A DNA stretch of 43,728 nt. Origin: a virus. The stretch covers positions 1-43,728 of the IMG/VR virus record IMGVR_UViG_3300010158_000128. One strand, written 5' to 3'. A program made the position numbers and the translations under genes. A model generated the notes under the pieces. It saw only the letters and a list, made by a program, of their open reading frames with translations. It was not told the origin of the DNA and searched no databases. Position 1 is the stretch's first letter. The number at the start of each line of letters is the position of its first letter. Positions 21,401-26,813 of the stretch are shown piece after piece.

Positions 21401-24014
21401 TATTAGCATACCAACCGATTATGTGATTAACGATAACGATACTATTATATTACGTAAAAGTACAAGCGACGGTTCAATTAAATCTCAGGATACTGATTAT
21501 GATACTGCACTAAGTGGCGGAGAGTTTGTTGGAAATTATAGTACAGGCATCTTTACTTCTGCTACTGGATTACTAGCAGATGATATTATTTTAGATGGTG
21601 ATGATTTAATTTCTCCAACAACAAGTCCTGCACCTGAGGAAGTTGTTCCTGGTCAAGTAGTTGATACAGTTGCTATTAAAGTGTACGATCAACCACCGTC
21701 TGGATCTGCTAATATTAAAATAGATAATTTTATTGCAGACGGCGAAACTACAATATTTAAATTATCTCTCCAACCAAATACTGCTGAAGCAGTAATAGTA
21801 CGCACAGGCCTAGACTTACAAACTAACGGCACTGAATATACCATCGATTATAGGAATAAACAAGTTATTTTTGATGTTGCTCCTGCGGCAGGAACAATTG
21901 TAACCGCATATATTATTGGATTCAACGGCAGTAATATATTAGATATCGATTACTTTGTTGGAGACGGTGTAACACAAGAATTTATTACAAGAGCTCCTTG
22001 GTTAGCATCTACAACTACTCTAATTTATGTAGACGGTATGCCTGTAACACCAGATATATTTAAAACTGATAACACTTATAATAGTATTAATAGAGTAGCT
22101 ATGCGTTTTGGAGTTGCTCCTGAAGCCGGTGCATTATTAAGTTTTATAGTAGTTGCTGGAGACCAACAATCATTTGCTGTAACAAAAACTGAACACATAC
22201 TTACTAACGGATCCAATGTGTATACTTTAGAATATAAAGTTGGTGATTCGTTGCCAAACGAATCAAATATGTTAGTTCGAGTTAACAATACTATTATACC
22301 AGGCCCAATTAATAGTTATTTTACAATTTCAAATAATCGATTAAACTATACAATTGATCCAGTTAAGGTAATTCCGTATTCAACTGCAATTGGTAATATT
22401 TTTGTTTATATTGGCGATATAAAATTAAATCTTGGATCAGATTACACAATTGACCTTGGAGGAATAACTGTCAAGATTAATAAATTAATTTATTCGCAGT
22501 ATGCAAAACAAACATTAGTAGTAAGTGTTACTACAGATCAGGGTTATTCTTATAACCAATCTACAAATCAAATTACGTTTGTTGAATCATATTCTAATTT
22601 AGACGTTGTAGAAGTTATTAGTTCTTATAGACACGATATTTTAGATATTGAAAGAACAACTTTAAATGTATCGTCTAATCTTTCAATAACTCCTGATTCT
22701 GTTGAATATTATTCTTACAAAGGCATTACTAATGGGACACTAACATTGGATCGTGCTATTATTAGCGACAGCTATGTATGGGTTATTCAAAATGAAAATA
22801 TACTTGTTCCTAGTGTTGACTATAAGTTAAACGAAAATCGAACAAGTATACAACTCACAGTTGACCCTTCAATCGATGATAAAATCACATTAATGACATT
22901 TGGTAGCAATATACTAATGGCCGGCATTTCTTATATGCAATTTAAAGATATGTTAAATCGTGTACATTATAAACGATTAAGCCTGAATAAACGAACTATA
23001 TTAACAACAGATTTAAGTTTTGATGATAGAATTATTGAAGTAGAAAATGCTGATAACTTTGATAAACCAAACCCACTTAAAAATAAACCAGGAATTATTG
23101 AAATTCGAGGAGAGCGTATTGAATTTTACGAAATAAATGGCAACGTGTTGAGTAAATTGCGTCGGGGAACTTTAGGAACAGGTACTCCTCTTGTACATAA
23201 AGCTGGGACATATGTCCAGGAGTTGGGCCCAACAGAATCTATACCCTATGTTGATTCTTCAATAGTTGACCACGTAATATCTGACGGAGAAAGTATTATT
23301 ATTCCGTTAAATTTTATACCTTCTAAATCAAATATTGAGAAATGGTTTACTAATTTTGGATTTACATTATTGGATAACTATAACGATTCTGGAAGTTATA
23401 ATGCAAACGATGTGGTAGTTTATAATAATTTATATTATGTAAACATAAAATCTTATGTATTCAATTCTGCTGTAACTATACTTCCAACAAACGTAACTTA
23501 CTGGAAATTGTACAATACTACGATTCCTGTAGGCTACGGGCAATGCGACAAAATTGAAGTGTTTGTTGGTGGATATGATACTAGTGTAGATTGGTTACCA
23601 AAGGTAACATATCTTCCAGGTATAATAGTAACATTAGGAAGTTATACATATCAGTGTTTAACTGAACATACTAGTACAAGTAATTTTAAAAATGATATTG
23701 CCAACTGGACATTTTTTATTGGCAATATCAGATTAAAGAAATCTCCGTACAATATGCATAACGAAAATCAAGCACCAAATAGCCCGCTAGGCGATATTAA
23801 GTTAGATGCTGAATTCTCAGTTGACGGTGTATCAGCATCGTTGCGGTTAACACATAAGTTATCTTTTGGAACACGCATTACTATTATTAAACGAAACGGA
23901 ACTGATTGGGATAGTAACACCAATATTCAATACGATAACAGTAAAATTGCTGAGTTTTTAAAGGCAACTCCGGGCATATGGTATGCTGAAAATGCTATTC
24001 CTACTGTGCAATAA
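9420..24014 (+). CDS. Giant baseplate/virion structural protein (position of T4 gp7)
   Basis: 4864 residues in one uninterrupted frame, about half a megadalton. It follows gp6 with an 8-base overlap, as gp7 does in T4, so it is probably a wedge protein of the outer baseplate. The N-terminus (about 11-153) looks conserved: NFLPNFYKTDANKRFLQATI, FFKDYIDYINQLEVFG, then HVDWDKFVNFQNYYWLPYG. A Trp-rich block at about 1114-1177 includes PAYWKGIYHWILDTERPQLC and EPLWWQQLYGP. Carbohydrate-binding-like W/Y modules lie near 1438, 1570, 1750, 2247, 4658 and 4724. A propeller-like region spans about 2154-2719, GxGY repeats lie near 3100 and 3480, and DGxTxxF beta-sandwich repeats at about 4101-4254. There is no signal peptide, coiled coil or membrane segment, so it is not a tape measure. 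The exact T4 counterpart is uncertain. Confidence 0.75.
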   Translation: MADSINPAGSNKGLGVNFLPNFYKTDANKRFLQATIDQLVQPGTVKKVNGYVGRQYAKSTTGTDIFIEAASKTRQNYQLEPGFTVNDTLGNNTFFKDYIDYINQLEVFGSNTSNHARLNKQEFYSWDPHVDWDKFVNFQNYYWLPYGPETIKIYGQQINAISSYSVKIQLEGANNQYVFTPNGLTANPVVKLYRGQTYSFEIDSIGNPFSIKTARTTSVADIFSAGVINNSIETGILTFKIPVNSPNVLYYQSETDLNLGGVFQIYDIDENSFIDVETDIIGKKFYTLSNGTKLSNGMKVSFGGNVNPITYAKGEYYVEGVGTAIQLINKSILEVSSVYSRSEVLKFDSTPFDSDGFGDSTGFAKTLDYIVINRASLDHNPWSRYNRWFHKDVIETSAKYNNANVGLDQTLRAVRPIIEFEANLKLFNFGTTAVADIDLVDSFTTDAFSIIEGKLGYNVDGVSLAEGQQILFLADTDRLVKNNLYKVEFIDVLHLNEGSRQIRLVKVAEPILNDVVLVKQGNSNQGLMYWYNGTTWLPAQQKTDVNQAPLFDIVDNLNQSFGNKTVYDGTTFLGTKLFSYKTGNGTPDTNLGFALSYKNIANIGDIVFNFNLATDTFQYKDIITIINKSIKTGYLVKTSYTGKINFVNGWQVATTPTTQAAIRIYKNSNKTNNFNIDLFDDMSNLNDLVVRVYINGKRLARNHWNLVNNSDYKSIVLKSDILLTDVLTIRTFAAQPINSNGFYEIPVNLKNNPLNSEIPNFTLGEVIDHVDSIIDNIYMEEADDIEEAEYDLASDTTFIGVFPGASNLRDLGNVTQYGTKFVQHSGPASLSLYHITSSTNNIVRAIEQARDNYNQFKRNFISTATALGVNTTPIEQVNLILQEINKDKPNNFPYYFSDMVPYRASSKNDITVIDGRIKFYPLTNVFNLDNLSNKAVGVYLNGVQLIYKKDYTFDSQGFVNISATLVENDIISIYEYDSTDGSFIPETPTKLGMWPAYEPKIYLDTSLRTPRMIIQGHDGSQILAYNDYRDNIILELEKRIFNNIKISYDTNIFDIADIIPSYNRTTDYSLSEFNEVLAPSFYKWSSLIDKDFTKPFGYNKDDAFTFNYSGHNAPDGRRLPAYWKGIYHWILDTERPQLCPWEMLGFTIEPLWWQQLYGPAPYTSDNRVMWQDIADGAVREPGAPATYSKKYAKPFLMNHIPVDEFGNIISPLAAGLSTSPLTALPTDGFVFGDIGPVESTWRRSSYYAFSVILTSMLLTPSKTFGILLDRSRIIRNLTGQLIYKDTGLRVTPADITFPSIYSSTTRTQTSGIINYIVNYILSDNLKSYTDYQYDLLHIKTQLSYRVGGFTSKEKFNLLLDSKSPLSSGNVFVPPENYTTILNISSPVRKITYSGVIVTKISSTEYEVKGYSKTQPYFKIYNFLQSGITINVGGISESFTNWIANQNYVAGKVVKFANKFYRTTISHLSQSSFNLNNFKSLPALPIIGGRDAILRKTWDRESTITIPYGTRFRSPQEVVDFLIGYGEWLKDQGFIFDDFNTTLNAVTNWETSAKEFLFWTTQNWATGQEYWVEWSPLDAVEYGNVVRYNGDYFQALRKVEANAIFNEELFVKLESLSSIGSPVISLSPAAEKIIFNANLCVIDDIRNPFNGYEIFKADGTPLEAIFINSYREDNAVSYSSRTADGIYGASFYLIQHEHVVLLDNSTMFNDTIYSPSTGYKQDRIKVAGYVSNEWYGGLDIPGFILDVAKIENWIAWQDYDLGDIVKYKQFFYTASKFLIGAQTFVDKDWIKLDKKPTTQLLPNWSYKAAQFEDFYSLDSDNFDAGQQKMAQHLIGYQKRQYLENIIQNDVSEFKFYQGMIIEKGTQNSLNKLFDVLSAEGQDSLTFYEEWALRAGQYGASSAFDNVEFILDESLVKNNPQGYELSDTLNTSTDFIIRQNANQVYLKPIGYNNNPWPIVNNYRPFLRSAGYVRSSEVFLSLKNLSDIISYDITTFTNKCYIWVTFEKNDWNIYQFTNSNINVSDLQYDPGSTTLTVTTTELLTLTVGEYIGLSQVPLLNGFYKVTSVAQNKFTISITIKGWSQQLVPALILKINVNSLISRRLLSIDNIDQSITSNLELGEQIWTDDAGTGNWASWEYTPVYEITELTNSSPANLLNYGRYIASNLQGTVVAVSTTLGELQTWDKAGYKSPWLQRQNIQRPYISSVAGTGTIAGPTGNLPKNIATVTAISPDGKWLATGSKLASNVYTRIKLSGPYEVGDIVYNAVDTYYYEARTATSTTVFSNASIWKKLLYVPVTLTPGVDSGLTEQGVISLYKKDSNNVFTIVNSIVSPTPTNYERFGSNLIFGDNVLYIAASGYNSNSGKIYKLEYKTTVYKTAYYNPVGSSSTTLALSKDVGSSVNSTVGILLGMIISGTGFTKGQTVLEVLGNGKTLTISAPADSTPSGKLSFSFTGWGYNKEETYEGAIANANLGSSLAISSDNNTLVISSNNGTTAGKVLIVTNPGPDNTRQILQGTTTSFGETIALSLDGSYLAIGDKLLAGSKQFQGNVTVYEKTLSGYAVYQELVNHKSEESGYFGSRVAFMNGDNTLVVYSSYEDTIIKTSLDQFANTLSTFSYVGSNDTILTSTYVKDTLSTRNKYATTFDKDSTRFVSTNVDSGRIDIYDKYSSKWVYSETLNNTLKVRDGYGIGFAVGNDRILVGSPYALDRNLISGKVFDYLKPPATNSWSIKYQEINKPDINKIRKAFLYNRITGKLLTYLDVIDVAQGRPAGPAAEEIKYQSFYDPAIYSVGTGNVNVDADSPWNKAQVGRLWWDLRTAKFINSYDSDVLYRTNTWNTLATGSSIDVYEWVETSLLPDAWNKISDTEAGISAGVSGTSLYGNGVYALRQRYDSINQSFKNTYYYWVKNKKTIPSVTGRYLTSQDVASLIENPRGQGYTYLALTGTNSFSLINAKPHLKDTEVVLSIEYWTTDKIDSNVHSQWKIINNDANTVLPGSIELKWFDSLCGKDLAGREVPDVTLPPKLRYGIENRPRQGMFVNRFEALKQFIEQVNLTLKTEQIVTTRDLSKLKLYDVAPSLVTGLYDSTENTNAEIRFVNVGAFKRPIFGNPIIVDGKITGLDIQFPGRGYVHAPYINIIGSGIGAKIRAVINAVGQITGVKVLSPGEGYDSNTTASVRDYSVLVYSDSQAQGSWALYSYEPTENVWSRLQSQTYDTQKYWSYVDWFATGYNQFTAVDHAVDTLAELNSITVEIGQLVKVRNPSSGNWLFMEKYANNDLFDYTRSYNVVGIGNGTIQFNSSIYESANTDEGYDGSTYDGAVFDNAPTTELRIILTALKDDILIDELRVNYLNLFFTTVRYALSEQVYLDWIFKSSFIKARHNVGLLNQPVTYKNDNLADYQEYIAEVKPYKTKIREYVSSYQNTELSSTLISDFDLPPRYKNNKIITMDAYVNHGSLVTLDSAFNSYPWKNWVDNLGFVIKELKIINGGSGYITEPVVRILSDSGSGATARAFFSNGILNRIILLTPGSGYLSAPAVIIDGGILSNGTPAKVVAVIGKGLPRSNLIQIKFDRITQSCYVTHLEETETFSPNGSRLQFPLTWAPDNTIGSSTVTVSGVTALRDSYKLSVVSTKIEGSTRYSGLITFDSAPTGIISVTYKKNIILLNAADRIKYFYNPQEGDIGNDLSQLMTGIDYGGVVITGLGFDISTGWGVLPYFTDKWDSVDSAFDDYIVNVRANTHTFPSNAADSLPATWAVGSEINVYHTKRNVETHIAVADQLVYSYNVYEDNPEISLVYPTISGGVDSNYDASTNYASTTLKVTSTSGITAGMIIIGTGFTSGQTVIRTINSTTLTISAPADSEPNGTLHFTHSIRGGTTVQLSSTNGIFVGDVIKTSSISAFGYGTIVKEITPIGVILDQIIYETLLPATPLEFSRNLIIPTNVNIYTAGIITLKEPAEVGSIIKIIGNLGPFRLDDPDFGTSNQTNPEAILTTPIYTGNITQTISIPTDYVINDNDTIILRKSTSDGSIKSQDTDYDTALSGGEFVGNYSTGIFTSATGLLADDIILDGDDLISPTTSPAPEEVVPGQVVDTVAIKVYDQPPSGSANIKIDNFIADGETTIFKLSLQPNTAEAVIVRTGLDLQTNGTEYTIDYRNKQVIFDVAPAAGTIVTAYIIGFNGSNILDIDYFVGDGVTQEFITRAPWLASTTTLIYVDGMPVTPDIFKTDNTYNSINRVAMRFGVAPEAGALLSFIVVAGDQQSFAVTKTEHILTNGSNVYTLEYKVGDSLPNESNMLVRVNNTIIPGPINSYFTISNNRLNYTIDPVKVIPYSTAIGNIFVYIGDIKLNLGSDYTIDLGGITVKINKLIYSQYAKQTLVVSVTTDQGYSYNQSTNQITFVESYSNLDVVEVISSYRHDILDIERTTLNVSSNLSITPDSVEYYSYKGITNGTLTLDRAIISDSYVWVIQNENILVPSVDYKLNENRTSIQLTVDPSIDDKITLMTFGSNILMAGISYMQFKDMLNRVHYKRLSLNKRTILTTDLSFDDRIIEVENADNFDKPNPLKNKPGIIEIRGERIEFYEINGNVLSKLRRGTLGTGTPLVHKAGTYVQELGPTESIPYVDSSIVDHVISDGESIIIPLNFIPSKSNIEKWFTNFGFTLLDNYNDSGSYNANDVVVYNNLYYVNIKSYVFNSAVTILPTNVTYWKLYNTTIPVGYGQCDKIEVFVGGYDTSVDWLPKVTYLPGIIVTLGSYTYQCLTEHTSTSNFKNDIANWTFFIGNIRLKKSPYNMHNENQAPNSPLGDIKLDAEFSVDGVSASLRLTHKLSFGTRITIIKRNGTDWDSNTNIQYDNSKIAEFLKATPGIWYAENAIPTVQ
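15879..17576 (+). other. Beta-propeller-like region inside the giant protein
   Basis: Residues about 2154-2719 contain repeated blades of the FG-GAP/WD type: YIASNLQGTVVAVST, ATVTAISPDGKWLATGSK, YERFGSNLIFGDNVLYIAAS, GSSLAISSDNNTLVISS, FGETIALSLDGSYLAIGD, YFGSRVAFMNGDNTLVVYSS and GIGFAVGNDRILVGSP. Two foreign modules interrupt the series: a W/Y carbohydrate-binding-like unit (about 2247-2294) and the GTGF module (about 2388-2449). The propeller fold is inferred from repeat pattern only. Confidence 0.6.
16581..16766 (+). repeat. GTGF module, copy 1, in the giant protein
   Basis: Encodes a roughly 60-residue beta module with GMIISGTGFTKGQTV and LTISAPADSTPSGKL. A second copy lies at 20841-21005, about 1420 residues later. 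The two share ACTATTAGTGCTCCTGC exactly at DNA level; elsewhere only the protein pattern is kept. Confidence 0.75.
18735..18920 (+). repeat. GxGY module, copy 1, in the giant protein
   Basis: Encodes FPGRGYVHAPYINIIGSGIG, then GAKIRAVINAVGQITGVKVL, then SPGEGY. This is the G-x-G-Y-x-x-x-P pattern of short beta repeats found in phage and surface structural proteins. The related copy is at 19851-20024. Confidence 0.65.
19851..20024 (+). repeat. GxGY module, copy 2, in the giant protein
   Basis: Encodes NGGSGYITEPVVRILSDSGS, then GATARAFFSNGILNRIILL, then TPGSGYLSAPAVIIDGG. It has the same spacing of GSGY, P-x-V and GATA-like strands as the copy at 18735-18920, indicating internal duplication about 370 residues apart. 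Confidence 0.65.
20841..21005 (+). repeat. GTGF module, copy 2, in the giant protein
   Basis: Encodes GITAGMIIIGTGFTSGQTV and LTISAPADSEPNGTLHF, matching the copy at 16581-16766. Here it sits outside the propeller-like region, before the DGxTxxF beta-sandwich repeats, so it behaves as a mobile domain within the protein. Confidence 0.75.
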
Positions 24015-24042
24015 ACTAGCACATTATATAAACGAATAAATA
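24012..24042 (+). promoter_or_regulatory. Late-promoter-like element upstream of the fibre genes
   Basis: TAAACTAGCACATTAT begins with the giant gene's stop codon, and AATAAATA lies at 24035-24042, 20 bases before the next start. Starting at the octamer, AATAAATACACGATA matches 5948-5962 base for base. The upstream string is a weaker version of those at 70 and 5924, with one base less spacing. Confidence 0.55.
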
Positions 24043-24062
24043 CACGATAAAGAGAGATCACC

Positions 24063-24677
24063 ATGCAGAGTCAAGAAACAACTGGAATCCACATAGAAGG
24101 GCACATTAAAATTTATAACCCAGAATCTGGGGAAATCTTTATCAATAAACGCAATGCCATACACTATGAAAACATCAGTATTGCCCTAGTCAACAGTCTT
24201 GCTGATAGTGGAAACGGGTTCGTTTATGAAATGGGATTTGGGAACGGCGGCACTGCTGTTGACCCAACAGGAATTATTACCTACTTGACGCCAAATAGTT
24301 CGGGATCAAATGCAAGTTTATATAATCAAACATATTCCAAAGTAGTTAATCAAAATTCAAGCAATAATTTAGACCCTAGTAGAAATTATATTGAAGTAAG
24401 GCATGTAACTGGTACTAATTATAGTGATTTATTTGTTACTTGTTTGTTAGATTACGGCGACGGCAACAATTCAGGACAATTGGCCTTTGATAATGCAACT
24501 ACTACAAATGGTACTTTTGTGTTTGATGAGCTGGGTTTAAAAAGTTACAGCAGTTCTGGTAATAGTTTATTATTGACCCATGTAGTTTTCCACCCAGTAC
24601 AAAAAAGTTTAAACAGGCTTATTCAAATTGATTATACTGTACGCATTCAGAGCTTAACTGGCTTAGTAGGAGTTTAA
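24063..24677 (+). CDS. Conserved virion structural protein, function unknown
   Basis: 204 residues. The pattern GHIKIYNPESGEIFINKRNA (about 13-32), YEMGFGNGGTAVDPTGII (about 55-72), YLTPNSSG, a FDELGL segment and the C-terminal HPVQKSLNRLIQIDYTVRIQ recalls a family I associate with the baseplate/fibre region of marine T4-like phages, with no assigned role. It is beta-rich, has no coiled coil and no signal peptide. It starts 20 bases after a late-promoter-like motif with a GAGAG ribosome site, and the first tail-fibre gene follows 3 bases after its stop. A small fibre-attachment or baseplate accessory protein is the most likely role, inferred from context only. Confidence 0.6.
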   Translation: MQSQETTGIHIEGHIKIYNPESGEIFINKRNAIHYENISIALVNSLADSGNGFVYEMGFGNGGTAVDPTGIITYLTPNSSGSNASLYNQTYSKVVNQNSSNNLDPSRNYIEVRHVTGTNYSDLFVTCLLDYGDGNNSGQLAFDNATTTNGTFVFDELGLKSYSSSGNSLLLTHVVFHPVQKSLNRLIQIDYTVRIQSLTGLVGV

Positions 24678-24680
24678 TAA

Positions 24681-26813
24681 ATGGCTTACCAAGTTACCTT
24701 TACTGATGCAACTAATCCTGCTAAGCCAAGCATTACAGTTGAAGATCAGGCACTTAATACTCAAACAAGTTTAACTTTTGTAGGTAAAAACTACGCTGGT
24801 TACGGCCCTGAAATTGCAAAAAGTTTTTTACATTTGTTGGAAAATTTTGCAAATACTACTGCTCCAAGTAATCCAGTCGAAGGACAACTATGGTATGATA
24901 ATAGTACCGGAGTTAGTCTATTAAAAGTTTTTGACGGAACAATCTGGACTGCCGCAGGATCAATTAAAAAAGCTGGAACTGTTCCTGCTGCCGCAAATAG
25001 TAATCCTGGAGACTTATGGGTTGATACTACAACAGCACAATTATACGTATTCTCAGGTAGTAATTGGTTGTTAGTAGGCCCCCAATTTAGTTCAGGTAAA
25101 CTTACAGGTCCCGTAATTAATACTATTGTTGATACAGATAACGTATCTCACAGTGTGATTAGTTTATACGCAAATGATTATCAATTAGCAATTATCAGCA
25201 AAGAAACATTTACCCCAAAGTCCACTGTTACTGGTTTTGCAACAATCAATCAAGGATTTAATCTTAGCTCAACCGATTCAACTAATGCTAGTTCGTTATC
25301 TAGAATTTGGGGAACAGCGGAAAAGGCCGACGCTTTACTAGTAGGAACTACAACAGTACCCGCCGCAAACTTTTTAAGAACAGATATATCAAGTGTTACA
25401 AATTATCCAATAAGCATACGTGCCGACGGTGGCATTACTGTTGGTAGTAATTTAAATTTTAATATTGGTACAGGATCAGACGGTACAAGTACTGTGTTAT
25501 ATTCTAAAGCCAGCGGAAACAGTGTTAGTTTTAGATTAAACGATAATAACAATCCTATTACTGTACTACATCTTGCCGCAAACTCTAGAGTGGGTATTGG
25601 TACAAATAATACATCTCCTACTTCAACTTTGGATGTAGCCGGATTAATTACTAGCAGTGGTGGATTAAATATTACTTCAGTATTTGACTCATCGTCTTCT
25701 ACTACAGGTAGTATTGTAACTGCTGGCGGCCTTGCAGTAAGTAAACGAACTAATCTTGGAGATGATACTACAATAAATGGTCAGTTATATTTAAATTGGT
25801 TGGATAGTACCACAAGTCTACCGCAACAAGGTTCAGCATTGTTGCCAAGTACTACTAATATTTACGATATTGGATCATCAGATTTATCATTTAGAAATAT
25901 TTACGCACAATCGTTCGTGGGTAATTTTACAGGACAATTTACAGGAACATTAGAAGGTAGTATTAGTGGCTCAGCCGCTCGACTTGCTAGTCCAACTGTA
26001 TTCAGCTTAACTGGAGATGTCACTAGTGATCCTGTTAGTTTTACAGGACAAACTACTTACGGAACTGCAATTTTTAATACTAGCCTTAGTCAAAATTTTA
26101 TTAGTAATAAAGATCCCACAACAGATTCGCTGTCCACTGATCAAATGTTAATATATCGAGTAGGTAATTCTAATTTATCTCGAATGACAAAAGATGTGTT
26201 TCTTAAACATGTGGCAACTGTTCCAGTAGGTGCAATATTTCCTTTTGCGGGCAATGTAGTGCCAACAGGTTACTTACTGTGCGACGGAAGTGAAGTGAAA
26301 ACTTCTAGTTATCCAGTATTGTATAGTATTATTGGATATACCTACAAAGCAGCCATATCTCTACAAGGTTATGCAACATTTGCTTTACCAGATTTTAGAG
26401 GAAGGTTTCCGTTAGGTCGTGACAACATGAATAACGGTGGAGTTGTGCCAAGCAAAGATGATACTGGAGTACAAATTAGTGGCCAACCAGAAACAATGGC
26501 CAATCGAGTAACTGATGTTACAGCTGATTTAATAGGAACAGGTTCGGGTAGCCAAACAGTTTCATTAACTACATCAAACTTACCAGATCATAAACATAAT
26601 TTAAGTAGTGAAACTGCACAATATTATGCCGCAGGCTTGCCAGGCGGTGTTAGTGATACTAGTGCTGTTCCGGGTTTAGGTTTACCAAATTTAAGTACTG
26701 GATCTGGATTACCTAACAGCGGCGGAGTTATTGCCGGCCAACTAGGAACTGCTGTTAATGTTATGAATCCGTACACAACTATAAACTATATAATCTTTAC
26801 TGGTGTCTTATAA
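24681..26813 (+). CDS. Tail fibre with C-terminal collar domain (gp12-like tip)
   Basis: 710 residues. The N-terminal module (about 1-150) is shared with the next two genes: LTFVGKNYAGYGPEIAKSFL, LLENFANTTAPSNPVEGQLW, GDLWVDTTTAQLYVFSGSNW. The shaft (about 190-490) has fibre-type beta repeats such as SRVGIGTNNTSPTSTLDVAG and NIYDIGSSDLSFRNIYAQSF. At about 514-584 is a phage tail collar domain: VGAIFPFAGNVVPTGYLLCD and FALPDFRGRFPLGRDNM. LPDHKHNL follows (His-x-His at about 637-639), similar to the metal-binding His pairs of T4 gp12 and gp37 tips. It is probably a receptor-binding fibre. An AGGAG site lies before the start. The stop overlaps the next gene by one base (TAATG). Confidence 0.82.
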   Translation: MAYQVTFTDATNPAKPSITVEDQALNTQTSLTFVGKNYAGYGPEIAKSFLHLLENFANTTAPSNPVEGQLWYDNSTGVSLLKVFDGTIWTAAGSIKKAGTVPAAANSNPGDLWVDTTTAQLYVFSGSNWLLVGPQFSSGKLTGPVINTIVDTDNVSHSVISLYANDYQLAIISKETFTPKSTVTGFATINQGFNLSSTDSTNASSLSRIWGTAEKADALLVGTTTVPAANFLRTDISSVTNYPISIRADGGITVGSNLNFNIGTGSDGTSTVLYSKASGNSVSFRLNDNNNPITVLHLAANSRVGIGTNNTSPTSTLDVAGLITSSGGLNITSVFDSSSSTTGSIVTAGGLAVSKRTNLGDDTTINGQLYLNWLDSTTSLPQQGSALLPSTTNIYDIGSSDLSFRNIYAQSFVGNFTGQFTGTLEGSISGSAARLASPTVFSLTGDVTSDPVSFTGQTTYGTAIFNTSLSQNFISNKDPTTDSLSTDQMLIYRVGNSNLSRMTKDVFLKHVATVPVGAIFPFAGNVVPTGYLLCDGSEVKTSSYPVLYSIIGYTYKAAISLQGYATFALPDFRGRFPLGRDNMNNGGVVPSKDDTGVQISGQPETMANRVTDVTADLIGTGSGSQTVSLTTSNLPDHKHNLSSETAQYYAAGLPGGVSDTSAVPGLGLPNLSTGSGLPNSGGVIAGQLGTAVNVMNPYTTINYIIFTGVL

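Noticed and set aside
9420-24014. Giant protein as tape measure protein
   Set aside because: No coiled coil, membrane segment or helical repeat is seen. It is beta-rich, Trp-rich and placed among baseplate genes.
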